Shown here in pieces: positions 23,266 to 32,783 of a DNA stretch of 64,000 bases (position 1 is the first letter of the stretch; the number at the start of each line of letters is the position of its first letter). The translations under genes and the position numbers were made by a program. The notes under the pieces were generated by a model. The model was given only the letters and a program-made list of their open reading frames with translations. It was not told the origin of the DNA and ran no database searches. Source of the stretch: Camellia lanceoleosa. Lineage: Eukaryota; Streptophyta; Magnoliopsida; Ericales; Theaceae. The stretch lies in the NCBI GenBank assembly GCA_025200525.1, contig CM045763.1:154324246-154388245 (forward strand), read 5' to 3'.

Positions 23266-25391
23266 TGTCACGACCCAAACCTGCCCCTATGGGTTTAGTA
23301 TCAGAATCGCCAAGAATCCGATTCTTGAAGGCACATATGATGTCTGATAAAAGCAGTCTGAGGGCTGGCGAAAGCCAAAACAGTAAATAAACAATGTCCA
23401 ATGAGCTGTAATAGTCTGTATGCAAAAAGACCTTTCATACATATATACAGTCAGTGAGAAAACAGTATGTACAATATTCACAATTATTCAGAAAAGGGAC
23501 TCAATCCCTATTAAACAGTACGGTACAGTCTATCCAGATTACAAACAGATACAGAGACCGACGGGGAAATTAAAACACCCCAAAGCCATAGCTTGGCAGG
23601 CTCGAAACCTCGCAGTGAGGCACAGTGGTTGGCTCAACAAAAAGGGGAGTCTAACCCACACTCCTAGCTCCGGTCTGGTTCTTGAACACCTACATATATA
23701 TATAAGCAGTGAGCTAAACCCTAGTAAATAACACAATGTGTAAAGAGGTTAAGAATGAATGTCCTTACAGTAATGAAAACAGTTCATTGATTCAGTATAT
23801 CAGTCATTCAGTCATATGTTAGCATAGCGATAAAGAAATGAGGTCTTAAAAGACCAAACAAGAAAATGATGGCCATCAACAAGAAATGAGTTGTTCCAAC
23901 GAGGGAACCGACAGAGATCTCTGTAATAGTAACAGTAACAGTAAATAGCAGTTGCTAAGGATGCCACAATACAATTCAGAATAGAGGACATACATTCCTT
24001 CAATTAACAGTATCAGTTTAGTTCAGAAAGTAGTTTAGTTAAACAGTCAGAAATATTCACAGTTGAACATATCTTTACACAGTGGTTACTCACAGAGTTC
24101 TAGGCTATAGATAAGCTAGAGCGCATCCCCAGGTGCCAACCCTACACAGTTACAGATTGAACACACACTAAGCTACACAGTTGGGAAAGTAATCACTTAA
24201 TCCCTAAATTGCCTCGGTGTGGTTCTACATCTATATCCTCATTAAGATGCCTTAAACTAGGCCTAAGAATGCCTAGGATGGGATGGGGATGCAAAGATGC
24301 ACTTTAAAAGCATTTTCAGAATTTTCAGAAAATAGGGTTCTCGCTCGAGCGAGCTTGTCAAAACAGTGGGGTCGCTCGAGCGTAGGTTCCCTCGCTCGAG
24401 CGGTCTGTAAAAATGCAAAAGTGCTGGATGGTGGAAATCTCCGCTCGATGCTCGCCGACGCCGCTCGGCGTAAGCAGCATCTCGCCGAGCGTAGGTTCCT
24501 CGCCGAGCGCAAGTCTCAAGGCACCAAGAATCTGAGAGCCTGCAATTTACGCTCGAGCCACCATTCCTTCACCCGAGCGGGGCTCAGAGTAAACGATAGT
24601 CGCTCGAGCGTGGAATCCTTCGCTCGAGCGAAGAAGCCAAATTCTGGAACTTCCAGAATTGCCTCCCAAGCTCAAACCAAGCATTTCAAAGCTCAAAACT
24701 CGACCTCTTCGGCCCAATTTTTGGAAAACACATCTAAACTCAATATACAACAAGTTCCAAAGCTCAATTTGTGAAATCAAAGCCCAAGGGTGAGTCAATT
24801 AAATCCAATTTCAAACCAAATTTTCATGAACATGATCCAAACAAGACATGCATGAATTCAAATCAATTCAAAGCTTCAATACATGCTCTAATGAGTCAAT
24901 TCTCTAGATGGAACTCAATTTCTCTCCTTCTCCCTCTCTTGGTCGGCTAGAGCAAGGACAAAGGGGTTGAGGAAATGTTTTTGTTTGAGTGTATAAGGCT
25001 TAAAGCTGTCCTAGGTAGTGGCCCACTCACAATGGCAATTTGGTAGATAAGGCAACTTATGTGTTTAGCATATTTAAATCTAATTTAATGGTACTAAATC
25101 AGTTTTCAGATAATTACACCATAAAATCACATAAATTATGATGATCACAAAACACTAATCGATTTCCGATTCGGCCGCCGATAAGGCCTTCAATTTGTAG
25201 TTTGAACATAAATACATAGTTAAATAATCAAACAAATAGAATATGCAATTCAAACAGATGTACTTAATCAATCAGTTTTAGTTTTCAGTCAATCAGTTCA
25301 GTATTTCAATTACTTTAGTTATAAATCATAATCAGTCTCAGTTTAGCAGTGATCAGTAATTAATCGGTAATCAGTGGTAAGGGTTATTACA
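23266..25391 (-). mobile_element. Solo LTR of the element-B family
   Basis: The minus strand runs from TGTAATAACCC (25391) to GGGTCGTGACA (23266) and aligns along its length with the LTRs of element B (30182-32579 and 46528-48911), with an internal length difference of about 270 bp. Flanking 5-mers are GCAGC and GTAGC, a 4/5 target duplication. It carries the CGCTCGAGCG motif array (24341-24633) and a TATATATAT box near 23695-23703. It is inserted within the third 54-bp repeat of the coiled-coil gene. Confidence 0.92.
24341..24633. repeat. CGCTCGAGCG palindrome array in the solo LTR
   Basis: CGCTCGAGCG appears five times (near 24342, 24372, 24392, 24601, 24621). Related forms are CGCTCGGCG, CTCGCCGAGCG and ACGCTCGAGCC. 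The forms CGCTCGGCG and CGCCGAGCG are reverse complements of each other. The rest of the LTR is AT-rich, so the array stands out. Confidence 0.9.
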
Positions 25392-25936
25392 GTAGCCTCT
25401 AAAAAGGCGACCCTGAAGAAGGAGTTGGAGGAAGTGAGGGCTAAGGCAGCCTCTGAAAGAGTGACCCTGCAGAAGGATGTGGACGAAGAGAGGGCCAAGG
25501 CAGCCTCTGAAATGGCGGCATACCCCGATCTGTATGTTGCGGCAGTGGATCAGTTCAAGGGATCTGCTGAATTTCAGATGGCAATTGATGCTACGGTCAC
25601 CAGCAGCTTGGCTAGGGATGAGTCTGGGGGGTGGGCCCATCAAGGACGACCGTTGGAGGCAGGACTGAGGTAGAAGTCATTGAGAGCTTCCAGTGTCAGA
25701 CTTTTATAAACACGAAATGGCTGAGTTCTAGGACAGTGGTTGGAAGATGTTCAAGCGGAAAGCTGATGTGCTGTTCCCAAACTTAGACCTGAGTAGTGTA
25801 AAAATTGACAACGACGATGTGGCCCAGACCCCCCTGGATGAGGGTATTGAAGAAGAAGACCTCGTGTCCAATGAAGATGAGTAATTGAAGAAGAAGAAGA
25901 AGACCTTGTACTTAGAGTTGTGTTGGCGTGTTCGTG

Positions 25937-25963
25937 TTTTTTTTTTTTTTTTTTTTTTTTTTT
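25937..25963. repeat. Poly(T) run of 27 bases
   Basis: A T run about 50 bp after the end of the coiled-coil gene, followed by AATAAATAAA near 25999-26008 that could act as a polyadenylation signal for it. Confidence 0.8.
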
Positions 25964-26109
25964 GAATTGTTGTAATGAACTTATGTACAAATTTGTGAAT
26001 AAATAAAATTTCAGTTGTGTTTTCATTGGATTGTTTGTGCTTGTGCAACTGAAATTAATGAGAATGTATAACTCATTGTAAAGTGGAAAGTGAAGTTAAG
26101 CTTGTAATA

Positions 26110-26275
26110 AAAACTTAATTTAAGAACTCCTCAATGCAAAGTGAAATTGAACGTGTAATAAAAACTCAATGCAGAGTAAAGTTAAAAACTCCTCAATGCA
26201 AAGTGAAATTGAACGTGTAATAAAAACTCAATGCAGAGTAAAGTTAAAAACTCCTCAATGCAGAGTGAAATTTAA
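26110..26275. repeat. Tandem repeat of about 63 bp, 2.5 copies
   Basis: The unit contains CTCCTCAATGCAAAGTGAAA, GAACGTGTAATAAAAACTC and AATGCAGAGTAAAGTTAAAA. Two full units (near 26126 and 26189) are nearly identical and a partial one follows. A more diverged half-unit precedes it near 26065. Confidence 0.85.
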
Positions 26276-26535
26276 AATGTCTAAAAATTATGAATTTATG
26301 CGCGCCACACTACTGAAGTGGATGAGAGTGGTTTATTGGAGTCATGCTTCACTAGTAAGGAAAGAGGTTGACTTGTAAAAGTTGATGGAGAAGAAAATAA
26401 TCTGACCAGTAAAGGAAACATGTAAGAACATCTTTGGAATTTGACTAAGTAAAGAGTGGTGTAAAAACTTAGACCTGGAATTATGACTAAGTGTGTCTGT
26501 TAATGCCACAAGCATGAAGTTTGCATGGATGGCCT
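26276..26535. other. Spacer between tandem repeats, no gene seen
   Basis: No open frame or repeat in this stretch is supported. It probably belongs to the same Tat/Ogre-like element as the gene upstream. Confidence 0.4.
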
Positions 26536-26539
26536 TGTT

Positions 26540-27015
26540 ATGCTTGGTCTGGTCGAGTGCTTCATGCTCAGTCTGGCTGAGGCTTTTTGTCACTCGTTTG
26601 GACAAGGCTCTTTGTGCTTAGTCTGGCTGAGGCTGTTAATGCCCAGTCTGGTTAAGGCTCGGTCTGGCTGAGTTCTTCATGCTTGGTCAGGCTGAGGCTT
26701 GGTCTAGCCAAGTTTCTCATGCTCAGTCTGGCAAAGGCTTTTTGTTGCTCGTCTGGACGAGGCTCTTGGTGCTCAGTCTGGCTGAGGCTTTTAATGCTCA
26801 GTCTGGCTGAGGCTGTTGAGGCTCGGTCTGGCCAAGTTCTTGACGCTCAGTCTGGCTGAGGCTTTTTGTTGCTCGTCTGGACGAGGCTCTTGGTGCTCAG
26901 TCTGGCTGAGGCTTTTAATGCTTAGTCTGGCTAAGGCTTTTTGTTGCTCGTCTGGACGAGGCTCTTGGTGCTTAGTCTGGCTGAGGCTTTTAATGCTCAG
27001 TCTAGTTGAGGCTTT
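26540..27015. repeat. Array of about 20 short hairpins (CTCAG-TCTGG-CTGAG type)
   Basis: Units 17-35 bp apart each contain an inverted repeat around TCTGG or a CTCGTC/GACGAG stem. Ten have perfect stems of at least 5 bp: CTCAG/CTGAG (five), CTCGTC/GACGAG (three), CTTAG/CTAAG (one), CTTGG/CCAAG (one). Most others have one or two mismatches or wobble pairs. Linkers are short T-rich pieces such as GCTTTTTGTTG and GCTTTTAATG. Element A begins directly after it. Confidence 0.85.
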
Positions 27016-27018
27016 TTG

Positions 27019-28935
27019 TGCAAGGCCCCTGAAATATGTATTTAATTCTCAGACCCTAATGATGACTTATTTTCTTAAAACCCTCGTTTACTGGAATCAA
27101 TTCAAATCTTGACAGTTAGTAATTGCTAGTTTTATTTTTATCCAAACAGAAATTCCCTAACCTAATTTAATTCTACCTAGGTTACATGTATTTAACTTCA
27201 AGCCCTCATATATATTTTTTTTTTATTTCAAAACTTGCCTCAAAATAGTACTTATATCTTGTACCTTGGTATGCCATCAATCTTGCTATATATATATATA
27301 TATATATATGTGTGTATATACACCTTGTAGAGTGTGCCCTAGGACTAAAATTGATATAAAAAAATATAAATATAGCCCCTTCTAGGAGAAAGTGAGGAAA
27401 CCATTTTTCAAAGCACATCATCATGACATTCTAGAAAAAATACAACCTAGTGACCTACCTGGGATACAAAATCCAAGAATTAGTTTTATTACAACTAGAT
27501 GTGGCCTAAACCAATGGAACACACCTCCTAAGTCCCTTCCATTCCTTTAGAATTCAAGCAAAATCCTAACTTTCCATCCAATTCCAACTAAAGGGCTTTT
27601 ATGTCCTTTTACCCCAATTTGCCTATATATACCACACCCTCCCTAGCTTGCAAACATACACACAACACACTCACTCACACACATTTTGGTTAGAAAGAGG
27701 GAGGAGAGCAAAGAAGAGAAATCTAGAGGAGAAGAAGGAGGAAGAAAAGAGAGTTTCTTGTGCAAAGCTTGGAGGGTAAGCCACCAACACAACCCTCTCT
27801 TCATTTTCTTTTCTAATGCATGTTTTTAAAGATTCTAAATAAAGTTTTAGATCTGTTATTATCAAGTTCCTATGTTGAAAATACTAAGATTTGAGTATTG
27901 TTTCCATCTCTCATGTATTCTACCCATTTTGGCACAAAACCATCTTCTTTTGTACACATCTCTCAACTTTTCATGGGTACTCTTTCAAACAAATTTTCTG
28001 AGTTAAACATGTGATAGTTAGCATATTTTCTTCACAAAAGAAATTAAACTTTCCCATGGTGGAACCCCCTTTTTATAAATTTCCTTGTTTTGGGCATTCT
28101 ATCTCAAAACTAGTTTTTTTCAATCAACTTCCAAAACTTTCAGAAAAATGTACAAAAATATTCTGAACCTCCATTTTATCTCAAAACCTTCCTTAAGGAG
28201 TCAGCCTTCAACTAAAATTGGTTTCATCGAAAAACATTGAGTGGTTTGCAAGAAAATCAAGTTTTAAATAAATCGACGAATCTGGGGATTCTCGAACAAG
28301 TCTTTGGACTATTTTCTAAATAACTTAAAATCGGGAAAATCAATCCCATTTCCGAAAAATGTTCAAGAAACTAAATCAAATTCTCTACGAACCATAGGAA
28401 AACCAAGTCCGGTGGATAAACCTAAGTAGTCCTTCCATATTAACCTTCATGTGATGTTAAATATGGAAATTTGTTATGTTTGAATGTTTTATACCCTTGT
28501 ATTCATGAAAATGTTTAATGGCTTATTATCATATCTTGGCATGATGTTGTATGGGTATGTTATGTTATTTATCTTCTTATCTTGAGGAGGCATGCTTATG
28601 TGGATTTTATTTTATCGTTTAGTTGGACTAACCTTGACTTAAAACACTTAATTCAACGGGAAACCTAATTGGGTGGGTATTGGATTTTCGAACACTTGAG
28701 TAATGAAAAGATGAGAAAATGTGATATGTGGTTTGTTGGGATGTGTTCCCTATTCGAGGTTAAATCTTGCGCAAGTGGTTTTCGGGACCCTTGAACGGAG
28801 TGGTTGTATTTGGACCCTAGGTGGTTTGGTATAAGGAGGGATTCGGGCAAGGCCCTATTTTTACCGTCTCTTTTGACGCCCTGCGGTTGGCGCTACGCGG
28901 TATATAGCCGTTGGTAGGCATCCAAGGTTAGTTCT
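27019..28935 (+). mobile_element. 5' LTR of element A, first part
   Basis: It begins TGCAAGGCCCCTGAAATATG, against TGTAAGGCCCC in the 3' LTR. It aligns with 62598-64000 over the whole visible 3' LTR with few differences, apart from one variable patch near 28262-28305 versus 63832-63890. Direct continuity ends at the B insertion target (28936-28940, ACAAC). Confidence 0.92.
27623..27633 (+). promoter_or_regulatory. TATA box of element A 5' LTR
   Basis: CTATATATACC precedes a CA-rich stretch (CATACACACAACACACTC) and a GA-rich leader from about 27680. This is a typical U3/R arrangement, and the same box occurs at 63193-63203 in the 3' LTR. Confidence 0.6.
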
Positions 28936-29290
28936 ACAACAAAGTAGCAAAAGAGGGGGCATACCGAATAATCCGCGTCCAATTCTTGTGGTCGGGAGGA
29001 CGGAATCTCTTTGGGGGATTTATAGTTACTAACATCTGACTCAATCCTTAATGTATTTATTGGAGTATCATACTTTACTACTTGGTGCTATAAATGTGAT
29101 TGTGTATTGGACTGGGAAAAAGGAGTGGGGTGTGTGTGTGTTTACTGGGCATTCAAAGCTTACGGCGTATCATGCCAGGTGACGAAGCAGAACTCATAGC
29201 GGAAGACGACGAGCCGGAAACCTTTGAAGACTTTTGGCTATCTTAGGAATACTAGAAATTTCTTTTTTGATATTTTTATAAAACTCATAT
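28936..29290 (+). repeat. Duplicated 355-bp segment of the element A LTR, left copy
   Basis: 28936-29290 matches 48912-49267 closely: both start (A/G)CAACAAAG(T/C)AGCAAAAG and run to CTCATATGA(A/C)GCTTA. The duplication lies on both sides of element B and is far longer than a normal 5-bp target duplication. The left copy stops abruptly at element-B integrase sequence, with GCTTA shared by both partners at the joint. Confidence 0.9.
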
Positions 29291-30160
29291 GAAGCTTACA
29301 GACTGCATTGGGTACTGAACTAAGGCTAAGTAGTGCCTATCATTCTCAGACAGATGGTCAGTCAGAGAGGACCATCCAAACTCTGGAGGATTTGCTGAGA
29401 ATGTGTGTCCTTGATTTTCAGGGAAACTGGGAAAGCCATTTGCCATTGGCTGAATTCGCCTACAACAACAGTTATCATTCGAGTATTGGTATGGCGCCTT
29501 TTGAGGCATTGTATGGTAGGAAATGTAGATCTCCAATTTGTTGGACAAAAGTTGGAGATGGGCCTTTGCTTGGGCCCGAGATTGTATACGAAACGACTGA
29601 GAAAGTGAAACTGGAACAACAGAGACTGAAAACTGCACAGAGCCGACAGAAAAGTTATGCAAATGTCAGACGGCGAGACAGAGAGTACGAAGTGGGTGAT
29701 CACGTTTTTGTGAAAGTGACACCGATGAAAGGCCAGACTCGTTTCGGAGTCAAAGGCAAGTTAGCGCCAATATATGTCGGACCGTATGAGATCATTGAGA
29801 AAATCAATCCGGTGGCGTATCAAGTTGCGCTTCCTCCTGAAATGGAGCATATGCATAACGTCTTTCACATTTCTATGTTGAGGGACTACCTCCGGGATCC
29901 TTTCCATGTGATTGAGCCTACTCGTGTAGTGCTGAGTGATGACCACACTTACGAGGAACGGCCCATACAAATTGTTAACAGACGGATCAAGAAGTTGAGG
30001 AACAAAAAAATTCCGTTAGTGAAAGTCGACTGGCAAAACCATGGTGGCGTGTATGCCACTTGGGAAAGGGAATATGACATAGCCAAAAGATATCCTGAAC
30101 TATTTCCACTGAACCCTGTTTTCTTCCAGAATGAAGGTAACTCGAGTTTAGAGGACTAAA
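29291..30160 (+). pseudogene. 3' end of a second element-B pol gene (integrase core end to chromodomain)
   Basis: This open stretch starts abruptly inside the integrase core, at the point equivalent to 45643 in B, and is open to its stop near 30159. It retains the last integrase catalytic residue region (TDGQSERTI), the GPY-type region ([18 protein letters not shown]) and the chromodomain-like end. It is about 95% like B's own 45643-46505 and lacks the frameshift found there. Followed by a polypurine tract, it is the tail of another copy of B, truncated on the left by a rearrangement and not by a transposition end. Confidence 0.88.
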
Positions 30161-30168
30161 CTCTTTTT

Positions 30169-30180
30169 AAGGAGGGGAGA
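30169..30180 (+). promoter_or_regulatory. Polypurine tract of the truncated B copy
   Basis: AAGGAGGGGAGA lies one base before the LTR start. It primes plus-strand DNA synthesis in LTR retroelements. The same tract is at 46515-46526. Confidence 0.8.
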
Positions 30181-31229
30181 CTGTAATAACCCTCACTATT
30201 GCTTACCGATTAATTACTGTTTACTGCTAAACTAAGACTGATTATGAGAAGTAATTGAACTGATTAAAATACTGGACTAACTGACTGAGATCTGAAACTG
30301 AATCGATTGACGGTATCTGTTTAATTGCATGTTTATCTGTTGCCTGTGTGATTATCTGTTCATGTCTTTATGTTTGAACTGCAAATTGAAGGCCTTATCG
30401 GCGGCCGAATCCGAAATTGATTGATGTTCTATGTTAATTAGAATTTAAGTAATTTTATGGTGTAATTATCTGAAAATTGATTTGGTATGATTAAATTAGA
30501 TTAAAATGTGCTAAATCGCATTAAGTGGACTTAATTGCCAAAATGCCACTTAGTGGCCCACTACATGGAACATTTGAGACTTGTCTTCATTTCATCTCAC
30601 ACATTTTATCAGCTCCTTTTCTTGTTCCCACCGAATTAGAGAGAGAGAGTAGGAGACTAGAGTGAATTCATCTTGTAATGCTTGGAAATTGAGAGGATTG
30701 GAAGAGTTCTTGATCAATTGAGCCTCCTTACCTTTAATTCAAGACTTAAGGTAGAAATTCATCTTCCTCATTGTGCCTTTGAGTTGATTCTAGCATACTT
30801 CATGCCAATTTGAAGAATTGAGTCATGGATTGGTCCAATAGTGTTGAATTAGAGCTTATTTGTTGCATGCATGTATTTATATTGAAGTTTTGTGGTCGTA
30901 GCTCATAATTTCTCACATACATGTTCAAAATATTGTTATAGTTCATGTTGTCATCATGTTTTGCAAGATTTGAGCTCATTTGAGCAAGTTTTGAAGCTCT
31001 AAATTGGTTTAAATTCATGCATGTTTACATGTTCTTCATGTTCATGAAATTGGTTCGAAATTGAGTTTGAATTAAACACCATTAGGCTTTGATTTCACAA
31101 ATTAAGCTTTGAATTATGTTATTCTATGTGTTTACAAATGTTTTCCAGAAATTTGGCCCAAGAGGATCGAATTTAGTGCATTTAAACTTGGTTTTTGGCT
31201 TGAAGGTGCAATCTGGGTTTTCTAGATTT

Positions 31230-31490
31230 TGCACTTCGCCGAAAGGAAAGTAGCGCCGGCGAAATTCGAGCATCCAAGAGTACTTTGCATCTTGCCGCTT
31301 CGGCGGGGTATTTGGCGCTCAAGCGGGGTCTTGTGTCTTGCGCTCGAGCGGCTATCGAGCGCCCTATTGAGCGTGATTTTTGAGCACCCAGTACTTTTTG
31401 GTCTGCTCGAGCGGTGGAGTTTACGCTCGAGCGAAGACCTTTATTGCATGTCCACTCGAGCGGGGAAACCTGAGCTCGAGCGGGACTCAG
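31230..31490. repeat. Palindrome array in the left LTR of B (altered form)
   Basis: Several CGCTCGAGCG-type motifs remain (near 31340, 31409, 31431). The first part instead shows CTTCGCCGAAAGG, GCGCCGGCG and CCGCTTCGGCGG, where the right LTR has CCGCTCGAGCGG-type units. The motif positions are kept although the sequence changed. Confidence 0.8.
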
Positions 31491-32135
31491 TTTTTCTGAA
31501 AATTCTGAAAATATTTTCTGAATACATCCTTGCATCCTCATCCCATCCTAGGCATTCTTAGGCTTGGTTTAAGACATCTTAATGCGGATATAGATGTAGA
31601 ACACACTAAGGCAATTAGGGATTAAGTTATTATCTTTCCCAACTGTGTAGCTTAGTGTGTGTTCGATCTATTAACTGTGTAGGGCTGGCATTGGGAGACG
31701 CACTGTAGCTTACTGTAGTCCAGAACTCTGTGAGTAACAATTGTATAAAGATATGTTCAAATGATTATCTTCTGAATACTGAACTATACTATTTTCCTCG
31801 AATCGACATCGTTGGATCGAATGAATGTATGTCCTATATTCGAATCAGACAGGCATCCTTAGCAACCATCATATCGATCGTTATCAAGCATAGAGATCTC
31901 TGTCGGTTTCCTTGTTGGAACCACTACTATTTACTGATTGATGGCCATCATTAACTGTTCGGTCTTTTAAGACCTACTGTTTACTATTATGCTAATGGAT
32001 GTACCATATATGATTGTTTATTGTACTGAACAACTGATATACTGATTGAAATGAATTGTTTTTATTACTATAAGGACATTCATTATAAACCCCTTTACGC
32101 TTCATGTTATTCACTGGGCTTTAGCTCACTGCTCA

Positions 32136-32144
32136 TATATATAT
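32136..32144 (+). promoter_or_regulatory. Possible TATA box of the left B LTR
   Basis: TATATATAT lies about 435 bp before the LTR end and is conserved at 48474-48482 and in the minus-strand solo copy. This would give a U3 of nearly 2 kb. Function is inferred from position and composition. Confidence 0.45.
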
Positions 32145-32582
32145 GTAGGTGTTCAGGCACCAGACCATAGCTAGCAGCGTGGGGTAAACTTCCCTTTTTG
32201 TCAAGCCAACCACTGTGCCTCACTGCGAGGTTCCGAGCCTGCCAAGCTATGGCTTAGGGGTGTTTTTATTTCCCCGTTTGTCTCTCAGATCTTTTGTAAT
32301 ATCAGATAGACCGTATTATCTTGTTTAATAGGATTTGGTCCCCGCCGATCGGGTTGTATATATTGTACATACTGTTTGTCTCTGACCGCATATATGTATG
32401 AAAAATCTTTTTGGCATACAGACTGTCACAGCTCATTAGACATTGTTTATTTACTGCATTGGCTTCTGCCATGCCCCTACTCAGACATCAGATATCTTGT
32501 ATTCTTGTTAAGTAGGCCTTGAATCTCGGATTCTTGGCGATTTATATTAAACCCATAGGGGCGGGTTTGGGTCGTGATAGAG

Positions 32583-32594
32583 TGGTATCAAAGC
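32583..32594 (+). promoter_or_regulatory. Primer binding site of element B
   Basis: TGGTATCAAAGC, three bases after the LTR, differs by one base from the TGGTATCAGAGC complement of plant initiator-methionine tRNA 3' end that most gypsy elements use. Confidence 0.8.
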
Positions 32595-32783
32595 GATACT
32601 TAACCACGAGGTATACCGCACACACGTGTCCAAATGAGCTATAGGATGTCCTAGAAAAGCGATTAGGGCATTACATGAGCATGATAAGTGTGTGGTTATG
32701 ACATGACTGAATATGTGCTAATGTGATAAACTGTTAAGTGTGCAACCGCTTATGTTATAATTACTATAACTGCTTATAGTGAA

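Larger units (their letters stand above)
23120..25520 (+). repeat. Five 54-bp units encoding the coiled-coil repeat, interrupted by the solo LTR
   Basis: Units begin at 23120, 23174, 23228, 25413 and 25467, each starting CTG(C/A)AGAAGGA. The third unit is cut by the LTR. Its 38 bases before the LTR (to 23265) plus 16 bases after the second target copy (25397-25412) total exactly 54, confirming a clean 5-bp duplication. Confidence 0.92.
21244..25884 (+). pseudogene. Retroelement protein with 'putative gypsy-type transposon' domain and coiled-coil tail, split by a solo LTR
   Basis: The first third carries a region resembling the Pfam family once named Putative gypsy type transposon (Transposase_28): YEEALKEGLRLPVPQVVVDV, then NAWKIVLAY, GLLTGLPSSIKGW and RPRWFYVSV. 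After it comes a charged, proline-rich stretch and an alpha-helical tail rich in E, K, A and R, with five 18-residue repeats around LQKELEEERAKA. Breaks: TGA at 21727-21729, a frameshift near 21890-21950, TAG at 23087-23089, the 2.1-kb LTR insertion at 23266-25391, and a further frameshift near 25620-25680. The reading ends in an acidic tail (VSNEDE) at 25884. The start at 21244 is chosen because sequence before it looks non-coding. Such proteins accompany Tat/Ogre-like elements; their role is unknown. Confidence 0.65.
30182..32579 (+). mobile_element. Left LTR of element B
   Basis: It starts TGTAATAACCC and ends GGGTCGTGATA; the solo copy suggests the ancestral end is GTGACA. It is directly preceded by a polypurine tract, so it also serves as the 3' LTR of the truncated copy at 29291. 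A TATATATAT box is at 32136-32144. It differs from the right LTR by many C-to-T type changes and by a strongly altered palindrome array. Confidence 0.92.

Noticed and set aside
26816..27112. Open frame of 98 codons with repeated SLAEAF/CCSSGRGSW units
   Set aside because: It is the translation of the hairpin array at 26.5-27.0 kb and runs into the LTR of A.
29308..30159. Possible intact host gene of integrase origin (283 codons open)
   Set aside because: It is about 95% identical to element B's own pol end, begins at a rearrangement joint and is followed directly by a polypurine tract and LTR.
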